Origin: Pseudanabaena sp. SR411
GTDB lineage: Bacteria > Cyanobacteriota > Cyanobacteriia > Pseudanabaenales > Pseudanabaenaceae
Length of the DNA stretch: 40,505 nucleotides
Direction: 5' to 3'
Assembly (NCBI RefSeq): GCF_002251945.1
Contig: NZ_NDHW01000020.1
Location: forward strand, 1-40,505
Shown: positions 1-7,903 of the stretch, piece after piece
How positions within the stretch are numbered: position 1 is the first letter of the stretch
How the letters are laid out: every line of letters starts with the position of its first letter
The notes under the pieces: model-generated
Databases searched by the model: none
Told to the model about the DNA's origin: nothing
What the model saw: only the letters and a program-made list of their open reading frames with translations
Program-made: the position numbers and the translations under genes

Positions 1-92
1 GTCCATGTTGGTGGTTTCGTCTTCTTTTTTTTAGGTAACAGAGGTTCTATAATCTCCCACTCTTGATCGCTTAGGCTGCTGCTATATCCCAT
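1..92 (-). CDS. IS5-type transposase, N-terminal fragment (cut by window edge)
   Basis: The reverse strand reads ATG at 92-90 and stays open to the window edge for 30 codons. It begins MGYSSSLSDQEWEIIEPLLP and continues with a lysine- and proline-rich stretch. The LSDxEWxxIxPLLP block is the hallmark N-terminus of IS5-family (IS427/IS1031 group) transposases, which cut and join DNA with a DDE domain lying further downstream, here outside the window. An AAAAAGGAG-like ribosome site precedes the ATG. The insertion sequence end should lie between about 93 and 150, where a terminal repeat is expected, but with only one end visible I cannot fix it. Whether the element is intact cannot be told. Confidence 0.8.
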   Translation of the reverse strand, partial: MGYSSSLSDQEWEIIEPLLPKKKKTKPPTW

Positions 93-382
93 GTTTGACT
101 CCTTTTTCTACTCTTCCTAAGATACCAAATGGGTTCTATAAGCCGCAAGAAGAGAATTGGGGTTCGCCTGTAGGTTTGGAAGCTTGGTAATGTCTAATTG
201 GTGGGGATTCTAGTTACAGGATAAATAAAAACAGGATTATAAAACCGACTAAAACCATGATTAAATATGGGCTGCGGGTATTTTAGTAAAAATCTTACTG
301 GGCAGGCATTCTAAGCTTTTAGTTCTATAATTTTAGACAAGGTTTATATCTCAACTTGTTTTTGTCTAGGTATCCAAAGTAA

Positions 383-1237
383 ATGAGCAACAGAAATTGG
401 GCTAGTCAACCTCTCAATGAAAAAAGTGATCAAATGTTTTTGTCTATTGGAGACTTCTTTCCAATCTCTCTGATTTCTACTAATTGCCCTATAACTTGTA
501 ACATTGACGATTCTTTAGAATCAATTTTAGAAAAAGAACAACTTGAAAATTTCGACCATATTCCAGTCTGTTCTCAAGAAATTATCGTGGGATTATTAAA
601 TAAGAAGGATGCAAAAGATAGAGATTTTGTTAAGACAGTAGGGGAAGCAATGGATAGACTTGATCAATCTATCTTGATTTCATCTCATGCTAGTATTCTT
701 TCATTTATAGAGGAAGCAGATAAGCATCCCTGCCGCCTAGTTTTAGATGGTACTGAGATAAAAGGAATTGTAACAATTAGCGATCTTCAAAAGCTAGAAG
801 TTAGACCAGTTCTATTCTCTTTGATTACATATCTTGAGCTTCTAATGTCAGAATTTATACGTAAAGACTTTCCTTTTGAGGACTGGATTAATAAACTCAG
901 TCAACGCAGAAAAGAACTTGTTAATGAAAAATGGGAATACCTTAATCATAACAATATGGCTATTGATAGGTTATCGGCTACTGACTTTTGTGATAAAAGA
1001 GATATATTGATGAGTTCTAAGCTTTTTAACAATAATCTATCTACTGATAAAAATGAAGCCAAAGATATTTTTAAAAAAATTGAAAAGCTTCGTAATTCTG
1101 TAGCTCATGCAGGTGATTATGCAATAACTGAAGACAAAGCAAAAGAGGTGTCTCAAACTGTCCGAGATATGCAAGATTTTATCAAAGTGATAAAAAAGAG
1201 TATAAGAGATTTAGAGACTAATGTTGAATCTTCTTAA
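383..1237 (+). CDS. CBS-domain protein fused to a C-terminal HEPN-like domain
   Basis: 284 residues with no signal peptide or membrane segment, so probably cytosolic. Residues about 32-75 and 95-138 look like two CBS motifs (each ends in an I-x-G-x-hydrophobic strand followed by a short helix, such as IKGIVTISDLQKL), a module that usually binds adenine nucleotides. Residues about 143-275 are helical and end with KLRNSVAHAGDYA. R237-N238-SVA-H242 matches the RNxxxH form of the HEPN catalytic motif (Rx4-6H), found in many RNases of toxin, abortive-infection and CRISPR systems. The gene is AT-rich and has no GCGATCGC site, unlike most neighbours, and lies next to a transposase, so recent transfer is likely. 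A nucleotide-gated RNase is an inference; a non-catalytic HEPN domain is the alternative. Confidence 0.75.
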   Translation: MSNRNWASQPLNEKSDQMFLSIGDFFPISLISTNCPITCNIDDSLESILEKEQLENFDHIPVCSQEIIVGLLNKKDAKDRDFVKTVGEAMDRLDQSILISSHASILSFIEEADKHPCRLVLDGTEIKGIVTISDLQKLEVRPVLFSLITYLELLMSEFIRKDFPFEDWINKLSQRRKELVNEKWEYLNHNNMAIDRLSATDFCDKRDILMSSKLFNNNLSTDKNEAKDIFKKIEKLRNSVAHAGDYAITEDKAKEVSQTVRDMQDFIKVIKKSIRDLETNVESS

Positions 1238-1476
1238 CGTCTGGATAAATTTTTTGGCACTCTGGATTCGCATAGCGTAATCGCCTATGATGATTACAGT
1301 TTAGACGATTAGTTAGACGTTCACTTAAAATAATGTTGTTAAAAATCTGAATAGTTACAATCTTTCTACTTTAGCTAGTTAAGGTTATATTGTTGTTTTT
1401 GTTAGAGATGGATATGAAGCGATCGCGCGATCGCCAATATATTAGAACGATGTAAACAAAAAACTGACGGGGATAT

Positions 1477-2322
1477 ATGTTGACAGTTTATTTCACAATT
1501 GGTTTACCTGCTTCTGGTAAATCCACATGGGCTAAAGCAAAAGTAGATAAATCACCCAATGCAATTAAGCGGGTGAACAAAGACGAACTTCGCGCCATGC
1601 TTGATAATTCTTACCATTCCAAAGGCAATGAAAAATTTGTCTTAAACATACAAGATCTGATAATTAAATCGGCGTTAGAAGAAGGTAAGCATGTGATCGT
1701 CGATAATACACATCTTGCACCCAAACATGAAGCACGGATTAGAGAACTAATTAAAGGCTTAGCGGTTCTAGAAATAGTAGACTTTCGCCATGTACATCTA
1801 GAGACTTGCATTGAGAGAGACTTAAAGCGGTTTAACTCAGTTGGGGAGAAAGTAATTCGCGATATGTACAATCAATTTATCGCACCACCTAGAAACCCCC
1901 AACCTGCTTATAATCCAGACTTACCCGATGCCATTATCTGCGATTTAGATGGAACCATTGCTTTGATTGGCGATCGCAGTCCCTATGATGGCGCTAGCTG
2001 TGAGAAAGATTTAGTAAATGAGCCAGTACGATCTATTTTGCAGACATCAGGAAAAGCGATCGTGTTTGTGTCTGGAAGAGAAGACAAATACAAGCCTCAA
2101 ACCTTGGCATGGTTGGAGAAGCATGGGATTAAATTTGAGAGTCTCTATATGCGAAAGTCTGGTGATATGCGAAAAGACAGCATTGTCAAGCAGGAAATTT
2201 ATGATCAATTTATTCTTGATAAATACAATGTTGCCTTTGTGCTGGACGATCGCGATCAAGTCGTTAGAGTTTGGCGAGATCTGGGTTTAACCTGCTTGCA
2301 AGTTGATTATGGTGATTTCTAG
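1477..2322 (+). CDS. T4-type polynucleotide 5'-kinase/3'-phosphatase
   Basis: 281 residues that follow the phage T4 Pnkp layout from end to end. The N-terminal kinase has a P-loop GLPASGKST (K15, S16), a KDELR segment (D36, R39) and a lid-type arginine helix near 112-118. The C-terminal HAD phosphatase begins ICDLDGT (nucleophile D156, acid/base D158), followed by SGR at 199-201, RKD at 232-234 and the LDDRDQVV metal site near 256-262. The C-terminus QVDYGDF resembles the T4 ending. Such enzymes heal RNA or DNA ends by phosphorylating 5'-OH and removing 3'-phosphates, usually before a ligase acts; no ligase is visible here. Inside the gene there are HIP1-type sites, so it looks native or long resident. 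It starts 239 bp after the CBS-HEPN gene in the same direction. Confidence 0.9.
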   Translation: MLTVYFTIGLPASGKSTWAKAKVDKSPNAIKRVNKDELRAMLDNSYHSKGNEKFVLNIQDLIIKSALEEGKHVIVDNTHLAPKHEARIRELIKGLAVLEIVDFRHVHLETCIERDLKRFNSVGEKVIRDMYNQFIAPPRNPQPAYNPDLPDAIICDLDGTIALIGDRSPYDGASCEKDLVNEPVRSILQTSGKAIVFVSGREDKYKPQTLAWLEKHGIKFESLYMRKSGDMRKDSIVKQEIYDQFILDKYNVAFVLDDRDQVVRVWRDLGLTCLQVDYGDF

Positions 2323-2334
2323 ATTTGATAGCTT

Positions 2335-2379
2335 CCAAAGTAAGAGTGGCGGCGCGAAGCGCCGCCACTCTTACTTTGG
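2335..2379. repeat. Palindrome family A, copy 1
   Basis: Perfect 21-bp arms (2335-2355 and 2359-2379) around a GAA loop. The inner stem is GTGGCGGCGC/GCGCCGCCAC and the right flank is GGGTTTTGATTT, both shared with copies at 12711, 32778 and 35869. It lies just after the kinase/phosphatase gene and could serve as its terminator, though its recurrence suggests a dispersed repeat. Confidence 0.85.
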
Positions 2380-2535
2380 GTTTTGATTTTTCTTGTATGG
2401 CTATAGCAATAATCACCAAAGTTTTGGGCAAAGCTGTCCTAATCGTTATAATACAATTAGGAAATTATTAAAATTTGTAAGAATTTATATAGGTTTGCCC
2501 AATATTAAGTACCTTGGCATAACTAAAAACCAGAT

Positions 2536-2574
2536 CTAAAGTGTGGCGCACGCCGTGCGTGCGCCACACTTTAG
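2536..2574. repeat. Palindrome with GTGGCGCACG stem
   Basis: Perfect 17-bp arms (2536-2552 and 2558-2574) around CCGTG, with a GTGTGGCGCACG inner stem. It resembles family A in GC-rich core and A/T-rich ends, but the core sequence is different. It lies about 70 bp before the alaS start and is not followed by a T-run. Confidence 0.75.
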
Positions 2575-2646
2575 GTACTTATCATGTTGCAAACTTGCTA
2601 AGTTTCCCTGAACATTTATCTGCTGTCTGCATTACTCTAAACTTTT

Positions 2647-5283
2647 ATGGCTAGCCTTCCCTCTCTTACTGGTGCTGAAATTCGCTCAAAGTTTCTCAAT
2701 TTCTTTGAGGAACGTGGTCACAAGGTATTGCCTAGCGCCTCACTCGTACCTGCTGATCCCACAGTACTATTGACGATCGCGGGAATGCTACCATTTAAGC
2801 CAATTTTTTTAGGACAGCAAGAGCCTGAAGTTCCTCGTGCCACCACATCCCAAAAATGTATCCGCACCAATGACATTGAGAATGTTGGCAGAACAGCGCG
2901 TCACCATACTTTTTTTGAAATGTTAGGCAATTTCAGCTTTGGCGATTACTTCAAAAAAGAAGCGATCGCTTGGGGATGGGAATTAGTAACTAAAGTATTT
3001 CAGCTACCGCCCGATCGCCTAGTGGTTAGTGTCTATCATACTGATGAGGATGCCTTTGCGATTTGGCGTGATGCGATCGGCATTCCTGCTCATCGGATTC
3101 AGCGCATGGGTGATGATAATTTTTGGGCTTCAGGAGCGACAGGACCTTGCGGACCTTGCTCAGAAATCTATTATGACTTTCATCCTGAATTGGGTGATGA
3201 TGCGATCGATTTGGAAGATGATTCAAGGTTTTTAGAGATTTACAACCTTGTGTTTATGGAATTAAATCGTGATGCCGATGGTAATCTGACTCCATTAAAA
3301 AAACAGAACATTGACACAGGCTTGGGCTTAGAAAGGATGGCGCAAGTTTTGCAAGGTGTTCCCAATAATTACGAAACGGATTTAATCTTCCCAATCATTA
3401 AAAAAGCTGCGGATATTGCAGGAATCGATTATCACAAGAGTGATGAGAAAGTAAAGACTTCGCTCAAGGTAATTGGCGATCATGTACGCTCGGTTGTGCA
3501 TATGATCGCTGATGGCATCAATGCCTCAAACGTCGGACGTGGCTATATTATGCGTCGTCTCCTACGTCGAGTAGTACGTCACGGTCGCTTGATTGGCATC
3601 TCTGGTACATTTGCGTCTGAAGTTGCCGAAGTAGCGATCGCCCTCTCTGAATCGGTCTATAACAATACTCGCGAAAGAGAGCAAGTGATCAAAGATGAAA
3701 TCAAAATTGAGGAAGTCCGCTTTTTACAAACCCTAGAGCGTGGTGAGAAGTTACTCGAAGAGATTCTTGCCAAACCTAAAGTCAAAGCCAGCAAAACTAT
3801 TTCGGGTGTGGATGCTTTCACTCTCTATGATACCTACGGATTTCCGCTTGAGCTAACTCAAGAGATTGCCGAAGAGGTCGGCTTTGCTGTTGATGCTGAT
3901 GGCTTTGAGTCCGAAATGAAGAAGCAACAAGAGCGATCGCAAGCTGCCCACGAAGATATTGATTTACTGGCAAAAGATAACTGGGCAAATATCGCCAAGG
4001 AAATTGGTAAGACTGAATTTTTGGGCTATACCGAACTCAGTAGCACCGCCACTATCAAAGCAATTCTCGGCAATGGGGAACTGGTCAAAACCGCGATCGC
4101 TGGCAGTAAAGTCCAAATCGTTTTAGACCGTACACCATTCTATGCTGAGTCAGGTGGACAGGTTGGTGATACGGGCTATCTCGCTATTGGTGAAGCGATC
4201 GCCAAAATCAGTGATGTTCAAAAACAAGCCGATTTGTTTATTCATATTGGACAAATTGAGCGTGGTGAAATTACTGTTGGTGATAGTGTTAATGCTCAAA
4301 TTGCCGTATCTGAGCGTCGTCGCATTCAAGCCCACCACACCGCTACTCACCTCTTGCAAGCAGCACTAAAGAAAATCGTTGACTCTAACGTTTCTCAGGC
4401 AGGTTCCTTAGTTGATAGCGATCGCCTTCGGTTTGATTTCAATCTCAATCGTGCGGTTACAACTGAAGAAATCCATCAAATCGAACTCCAAATCAATAAC
4501 TGGATCGCTGAAGCCCATGATTCTGTAATCGAAGTATTGCCGATCGCCCAAGCAAAAGCCAAAGGTGCGATCGCCATGTTCGGCGAAAAGTATGGTGCAG
4601 AAGTTCGCGTTATGGATATTCCTAATGTATCGATGGAACTCTGTGGCGGTACACATGTTAAAAACACTAGCGAAATCGGCGTATTCAAAATCATTTCCGA
4701 GGCTGGTGTTGCTTCTGGTATACGACGGATTGAGGCGATCGCAGGTCAAGCTGTCCTCGAATATTTAACAGTGCGAGACAATATAACCAAAGATTTAAGC
4801 GATCGCTTTAAAATTAAGCCCGAAGAAATTAGCGATCGGATTACAGGACTGCAAAACGAGTTAAAAAATTCCCAAAAAGAAATCGAATCTCTCAAGCAGC
4901 AACTAGCTTTGGTTAAGGCTGATAGCCTCCTCTCCGAAGCAGAACCTGTTGGCGCATTTAAAATTCTCGTTGCTCAACTTCCTGACATCGAAGCAGAAGC
5001 CCTCAAAGCGGCAGCCGAAAAACTATCAGCGAAGTTAGGACATAGTGCAGTGGTGCTTGGCTCCTTTAGCGAAGATGGCAAAGTCACACTTGTCGCTTCT
5101 TTCAGTAAAGAAGTAATTGCTAAAGGGCTACAAGCTGGCAAATTTATCGGTGCGATCGCCAAGATTTGCGGTGGCGGCGGTGGCGGTCGTCCGAACCTTG
5201 CTCAAGCAGGTGGGAAGGATGCCAGTAAGTTGCCCGAAGCCCTAGAAGCTGCTGAACATCAGTTAAAAACTGCACTTTCATAA
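2647..5283 (+). CDS. alaS: Alanyl-tRNA synthetase
   Basis: 878 residues, the usual bacterial AlaRS length. It attaches alanine to tRNA-Ala in the cytosol. The N-terminus ([20 protein letters not shown], then [11 protein letters not shown]) is the class II catalytic core, followed by the helical tRNA-recognition region. The editing domain, which removes serine and glycine from mischarged tRNA, shows HHTATH near residues 562-567 and CGGTH near 666-670, giving the four zinc ligands. The C-Ala domain ends in a glycine run followed by [14 protein letters not shown]1 sites are dense through the gene. A hairpin terminator begins five bases after the stop. Confidence 0.98.
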   Translation: MASLPSLTGAEIRSKFLNFFEERGHKVLPSASLVPADPTVLLTIAGMLPFKPIFLGQQEPEVPRATTSQKCIRTNDIENVGRTARHHTFFEMLGNFSFGDYFKKEAIAWGWELVTKVFQLPPDRLVVSVYHTDEDAFAIWRDAIGIPAHRIQRMGDDNFWASGATGPCGPCSEIYYDFHPELGDDAIDLEDDSRFLEIYNLVFMELNRDADGNLTPLKKQNIDTGLGLERMAQVLQGVPNNYETDLIFPIIKKAADIAGIDYHKSDEKVKTSLKVIGDHVRSVVHMIADGINASNVGRGYIMRRLLRRVVRHGRLIGISGTFASEVAEVAIALSESVYNNTREREQVIKDEIKIEEVRFLQTLERGEKLLEEILAKPKVKASKTISGVDAFTLYDTYGFPLELTQEIAEEVGFAVDADGFESEMKKQQERSQAAHEDIDLLAKDNWANIAKEIGKTEFLGYTELSSTATIKAILGNGELVKTAIAGSKVQIVLDRTPFYAESGGQVGDTGYLAIGEAIAKISDVQKQADLFIHIGQIERGEITVGDSVNAQIAVSERRRIQAHHTATHLLQAALKKIVDSNVSQAGSLVDSDRLRFDFNLNRAVTTEEIHQIELQINNWIAEAHDSVIEVLPIAQAKAKGAIAMFGEKYGAEVRVMDIPNVSMELCGGTHVKNTSEIGVFKIISEAGVASGIRRIEAIAGQAVLEYLTVRDNITKDLSDRFKIKPEEISDRITGLQNELKNSQKEIESLKQQLALVKADSLLSEAEPVGAFKILVAQLPDIEAEALKAAAEKLSAKLGHSAVVLGSFSEDGKVTLVASFSKEVIAKGLQAGKFIGAIAKICGGGGGGRPNLAQAGGKDASKLPEALEAAEHQLKTALS

Positions 5284-5287
5284 AGAC

Positions 5288-5320
5288 AGTAGAAGGGGTG
5301 CAATTCATCCCTTCTACTTT
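5288..5320 (+). terminator. Terminator of alaS
   Basis: AGTAGAAGGG (5288-5297) pairs with CCCTTCTACT (5309-5318) across an 11-nt loop and is followed by a short T-run. Its position in the alaS-ATP-grasp gap argues against a start for the next gene at the GTG at 5298. Confidence 0.75.
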
Positions 5321-5345
5321 TAGAGACAATAATGGAGTTAAGATC

Positions 5346-6173
5346 ATGCTGACTAACATCAGAATGTTAATACAGGCTTGTCAAGACTCATCTATTACCT
5401 ATGAGATTTTGCATCCTAATCAAAACTTAGTCAAAGTCATAATTAGCGATCGCGACTATTACTTTACTAACTATTCAACGCCATTAACACCTCAATCAGT
5501 TGCTGAAATTTTTAAAGATAAGCAGTATTTTTATCAAGTCTTCCAAGATGTCGTAAAGATGCCGCGAACTCAATCTTTCATTTCTCCCTATTGCGATGAA
5601 AAATATAAAGAGTACTTACAATTTTTTTCCATAGATGAAATTGTTGCCGAAATTGAGAAAAAATTTGAGTTGCCCATTATTCTCAAAAGAAATCGGGGAT
5701 CGGGAGGAAGCAATGTTTTTAGATGTCACGATTCGCAGCAAATGCGAAAGGCTTTAGAGTATATATTCAATATCAATTCCAAAAGCTATGACTATATTGC
5801 TCTTGCCCAAGAGTCTATCAATATTGTCAAAGAATATCGCTGCGTATGTCTCAATGGCGAACAAGTGATTTTGTATAACAAAGACTTTTCGCAAGCAAAA
5901 TTTACAGGCAATCTCAGTCCTTTACATTGGGAAGGGGCGATCGCTAAACAAGTAAATGATTCTCAAGTGATTGAGGCAATCGATGAATTTATTAAACCAA
6001 TCTTTCAAAAAATGGCGATCGCCTATGTTGGTCTAGATGTTGCTTTAGATGATCAGGGGAGTTACTGGTTAATCGAAGCGAACTCACATCCAAACTTTGA
6101 TATTTTTATTCGCGATAATGGTGAAGATGAAATCGTAAAGCTTTTTCAGAAAATTCTGAAATATCTGGCATAA
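5346..6173 (+). CDS. ATP-grasp family protein
   Basis: 275 residues from the ATG at 5346, preceded by TGGAG at a good distance. An in-frame GTG at 5298 would add 16 residues but lies within the alaS terminator hairpin, so I prefer 5346. ATP-grasp features are the ILKRNRGSGGSN nucleotide-binding loop (about residues 112-122) and the metal-binding end GLDVALDDQGSYWLIEANSHPN, where E244 and N246 are the expected magnesium ligands (residues run 229-250). The fold is shared by D-Ala-D-Ala ligase and RimK-type enzymes, which join a carboxylate to an amine through an acyl phosphate. The substrate is unknown. There is no peptide precursor gene nearby of the type seen with ribosomal-peptide ligases. 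HIP1 sites indicate a resident gene. Confidence 0.85.
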   Translation: MLTNIRMLIQACQDSSITYEILHPNQNLVKVIISDRDYYFTNYSTPLTPQSVAEIFKDKQYFYQVFQDVVKMPRTQSFISPYCDEKYKEYLQFFSIDEIVAEIEKKFELPIILKRNRGSGGSNVFRCHDSQQMRKALEYIFNINSKSYDYIALAQESINIVKEYRCVCLNGEQVILYNKDFSQAKFTGNLSPLHWEGAIAKQVNDSQVIEAIDEFIKPIFQKMAIAYVGLDVALDDQGSYWLIEANSHPNFDIFIRDNGEDEIVKLFQKILKYLA

Positions 6174-6211
6174 AAAAAAGCGGTCAGTGCTAAGCACTGA
6201 CCGCTTTTTTT
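6173..6211. terminator. Bidirectional terminator
   Basis: A 12-bp stem GCGGTCAGTGCT (6180-6191)/AGCACTGACCGC (6193-6204) has a run of A on the left and seven T on the right. It can end the ATP-grasp gene on plus and the high-light-inducible gene on minus, which converge here. Confidence 0.9.
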
Positions 6212-6219
6212 ATGAAAAA

Positions 6220-6372
6220 CTACATTAAGCCAATTTGGGAAAGAATACCTTGACCAGTGAGCAACTCTGTCGCTAGACCGATAACGAAGCCAAGCATTGC
6301 AAGACGACCGTTCCAAGTTTCAGCGAAATTGTTAAAACCAAATTTAGGATCTGTAGGTGTAGTGTCAGACAT
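6220..6372 (-). CDS. High-light-inducible one-helix protein
   Basis: A 50-residue protein that is shorter than common ORF cut-offs. It starts at the ATG at 6372, with AGGAG about 8 bases upstream. Residues 11-40 carry the LHC-type helix FGFNNFAETWNGRLAMLGF, with E18, N21 and R23 in the ExxNGRxAMxG chlorophyll-binding motif, followed by one membrane-spanning helix. Such small CAB-like proteins (Hli/Scp) sit in the thylakoid membrane, bind chlorophyll and carotenoid, and protect photosystem assembly and free chlorophyll under strong light. It is transcribed alone, converging on the ATP-grasp gene. Which Hli subtype it is cannot be decided by eye. Confidence 0.95.
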   Translation of the reverse strand: MSDTTPTDPKFGFNNFAETWNGRLAMLGFVIGLATELLTGQGILSQIGLM

Positions 6373-6509
6373 TGCAATTATCTCCTGTGTGTTTTGATTT
6401 CTATACTTTAAAAATCTTTGATTGAATTAATAATACTTTATATTTCTTAACAAGCCATACCACCAAAGGTAGATTCGATAAAGCTATCAGAGGTATTACC
6501 AAAGCAAAT

Positions 6510-6537
6510 TAAACAAGGGGCTTAAGTCCCTTGTTTA
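6510..6537. terminator. Hairpin of terminator type
   Basis: TAAACAAGGG (6510-6519) pairs with CCCTTGTTTA (6528-6537) around an 8-nt loop. It is far from any stop codon, so a terminator role is uncertain. Confidence 0.4.
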
Positions 6538-6552
6538 ACGATCCACAAGATT

Positions 6553-6579
6553 GTGGTGCGGCGCTTCGCGCCGCACCAC
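6553..6579. repeat. Short GC-rich palindrome related to family A
   Basis: GTGGTGCGGCGC (6553-6564), TTC, GCGCCGCACCAC (6568-6579): perfect 12-bp arms. The core GCGGCGC-TTC-GCGCCGC is the family A core, but the outer A/T-rich arms are absent. Confidence 0.75.
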
Positions 6580-6622
6580 TCATGCTTTGGTGGAAAGCAA
6601 TGGGTACTCGCTGGCACGAGTC

Positions 6623-6742
6623 CCACAAAACAAAAGCCACCGTAATCATGCGATCGCGACAGCTTTGGACTACTGTGAAACTCGCGCCAGCGCGTATCCA
6701 CAAAACAAAAGCTGCCGAAATCATGCGATCGCGACAGCTTTT
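6623..6742 (+). repeat. Two direct repeats of about 44 bp
   Basis: Units at 6623-6666 and 6698-6742 begin CCACAAAACAAAAGC and end with a HIP1-containing ATGCGATCGCGACAGCTTT, differing at only a few positions, with a period of 75 bp. They lie in the spacer downstream of psaD. Two copies with no regular array rule out a CRISPR. Confidence 0.8.
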
Positions 6743-6790
6743 GTAAAAAATAAAATAAATGAGAGCGATAGTAATAGCCAAAGCTATTAA

Positions 6791-7252
6791 TTAGACATCG
6801 TAAGTAGCCTTACCTGTAAACTTGACGCTTATAGGATTAGGGTTATCACCAATCTTGCGGCTGACGCTATTAGCGGCAACACGACCAGCATTCACCTTCT
6901 CAGGGAATACACCATCTAGAGGATGGAGATAAACTTGGTCGCCATTAGGAAATTCGCGCCAAATTTTGTAATTGGTGATCTTAAATTTACGCAACTGTGT
7001 ACCTAAAGCGAGGGCTTGCTCTTTCTTAGCTAAGTAAAGCAAGTTATCGCCTTTGACCATAGTTGCAGCGCCGCCTGTTGGCATTTCAAATACTTGCTCT
7101 TTGGGGCTATTCCAAGAGATCAAGTATTTTTCTTCGGTGAAGGCGGAGTTGAGCAAACCACCAGTGCTGCCACCCCAAATTGGGGTTTTGCCAGTAGGTT
7201 TAGGAGCAGTAAAGGCTGCTACTTGCCCTTCTTGTGCTTGTTCTTCAGACAT
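6791..7252 (-). CDS. psaD: Photosystem I subunit II
   Basis: 153 residues from the ATG at 7252. A longer frame opens at 7318, but the 22 extra residues do not resemble PsaD, while MSEEQAQEG at 7252 has GGGAGAA upstream. [13 protein letters not shown] (about residues 22-34) is the diagnostic PsaD block, followed by [22 protein letters not shown] in two overlapping parts and the basic FPEKVNAGR region. PsaD sits on the stromal face of photosystem I, binds PsaC and docks ferredoxin. The N-terminal extension ahead of KTP is about 20 residues, longer than the shortest cyanobacterial forms. A tandem TTAC element upstream (7331-7348) may be its light-response site. Confidence 0.97.
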   Translation of the reverse strand: MSEEQAQEGQVAAFTAPKPTGKTPIWGGSTGGLLNSAFTEEKYLISWNSPKEQVFEMPTGGAATMVKGDNLLYLAKKEQALALGTQLRKFKITNYKIWREFPNGDQVYLHPLDGVFPEKVNAGRVAANSVSRKIGDNPNPISVKFTGKATYDV

Positions 7253-7330
7253 TGAGATGTTCTCCCAAATTGCGTATACGCTTTTGATATCAAGTGCAAA
7301 GATATCATTTCTATACACCCCTGCTTCAAG

Positions 7331-7348
7331 CTTACTTAACGTTACTTT
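7331..7348. promoter_or_regulatory. HLR1-like tandem repeat upstream of psaD
   Basis: Plus strand CTTACTTA-AC-GTTACTTT gives two 8-bp units with a 10-bp period, 79-96 bases before the psaD start. HLR1, the RpaB binding site of photosystem I and hli genes, is (G/T)TTACA(T/A)(T/A) twice with a 2-bp gap. Both units here have T for the A at position 6 and the first has C at position 1, so this is only a candidate. Confidence 0.35.
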
Positions 7349-7375
7349 ACGAAGCTTGACAAAACTTTTAGAGAA

Positions 7376-7438
7376 AAACCCAAATAATTTTTAAGTAAGA
7401 CTGGTTTTGCCAGTCTTACTTAAAAATTATTTGGGTTT
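7376..7438. repeat. Long perfect palindrome with AAACCCAAA ends
   Basis: Perfect 29-bp arms (7376-7404 and 7410-7438) around TTTTG. The ends AAACCCAAA/TTTGGGTTT match those of family A palindromes, but the interior (ATAATTTTTAAGTAAGACTGG) is unrelated. It begins 3 bases past the ruvX stop, so it may also end that transcript ahead of psaD. Confidence 0.9.
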
Positions 7439-7441
7439 GCG

Positions 7442-7843
7442 TCATGAACTAATTAGACGACTAAGATACCGCTCGATCAGGATGGCAGCAACAATGTCAT
7501 CGACAGGACGATCAGGCGATCGCATTCCAAGGGGTATTAATTTCATTAACCCTTTGGCTGGGTAAATTTGCCAAAATCTTTGACGCGCCTCTTCGCTGCT
7601 AAAACGCTCATCTACAGTGATAATGCGTAAATCGGGGAAAGTGGATTGTAGTTCAGCTTTCCATTGCTTAGAGGCAGTTTGATCGCCCATTATCATTAGG
7701 GAAATGGGATAGCTATCTAACAAGTTACCGACTTTTGTGATCGCGTCTAAGCTGGGGATGACGGACTGAAAATGTAGCTTACGGTCTAAGCCCATGACAG
7801 CGACACCACATTTTTGTTTTCCTGGATCGAAACCTAGCAGCAC
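7442..7843 (-). CDS. ruvX: RuvX/YqgF-type RNase H-fold nuclease
   Basis: 133 residues with a GTG start at 7843. GFDPGKQKCGVAV (D6), TVDERFSS (E79) and RPVDDIVAAILIERYL (D115/D116) give the three acidic positions of the YqgF family. These proteins are best known as the pre-16S rRNA 5'-end nuclease and as putative Holliday junction resolvases. The length fits the family (about 140). It lies 60 bp after the hydrolase gene on the same strand and ends 3 bases before a 63-bp palindrome. Sequence divergence from the textbook D-G-T/R motif near the N-terminus leaves the precise substrate open. Confidence 0.8.
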   Translation of the reverse strand: MLLGFDPGKQKCGVAVMGLDRKLHFQSVIPSLDAITKVGNLLDSYPISLMIMGDQTASKQWKAELQSTFPDLRIITVDERFSSEEARQRFWQIYPAKGLMKLIPLGMRSPDRPVDDIVAAILIERYLSRLISS

Positions 7844-7903
7844 AGATAGATATTCCTAAGTTGATAATTCGTAATTCGTAATTTTTGTTTGTACTGTTCA
7901 CGA

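Larger units (their letters stand above)
2323..2646. other. Intergenic region before alaS
   Basis: 324 bp without a convincing gene. It holds two palindromes (2335-2379 and 2536-2574) and must contain the alaS promoter. No clear promoter boxes or T-box-like leader were recognised. Confidence 0.6.
6373..6790. other. Gene-free repeat-rich spacer between hli and psaD
   Basis: 418 bp with no convincing gene. It contains the hli promoter region, a TAAACAAGGG hairpin (6510-6537), a GTGGTGCGGCGC hairpin (6553-6579) and a pair of 44-bp direct repeats (6623-6666 and 6698-6742). Short ORFs here are translations of repeats. Confidence 0.7.

Noticed and set aside
6623-6742. CRISPR-like repeat
   Set aside because: Only two units, with a spacer of about 31 bp but no third copy and no cas genes nearby.
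6509-6790. Frames of 71-90 residues in the hli-psaD spacer
   Set aside because: All are translations of the hairpins and the 44-bp direct repeats, with repeated HNHAIATAL-like strings.
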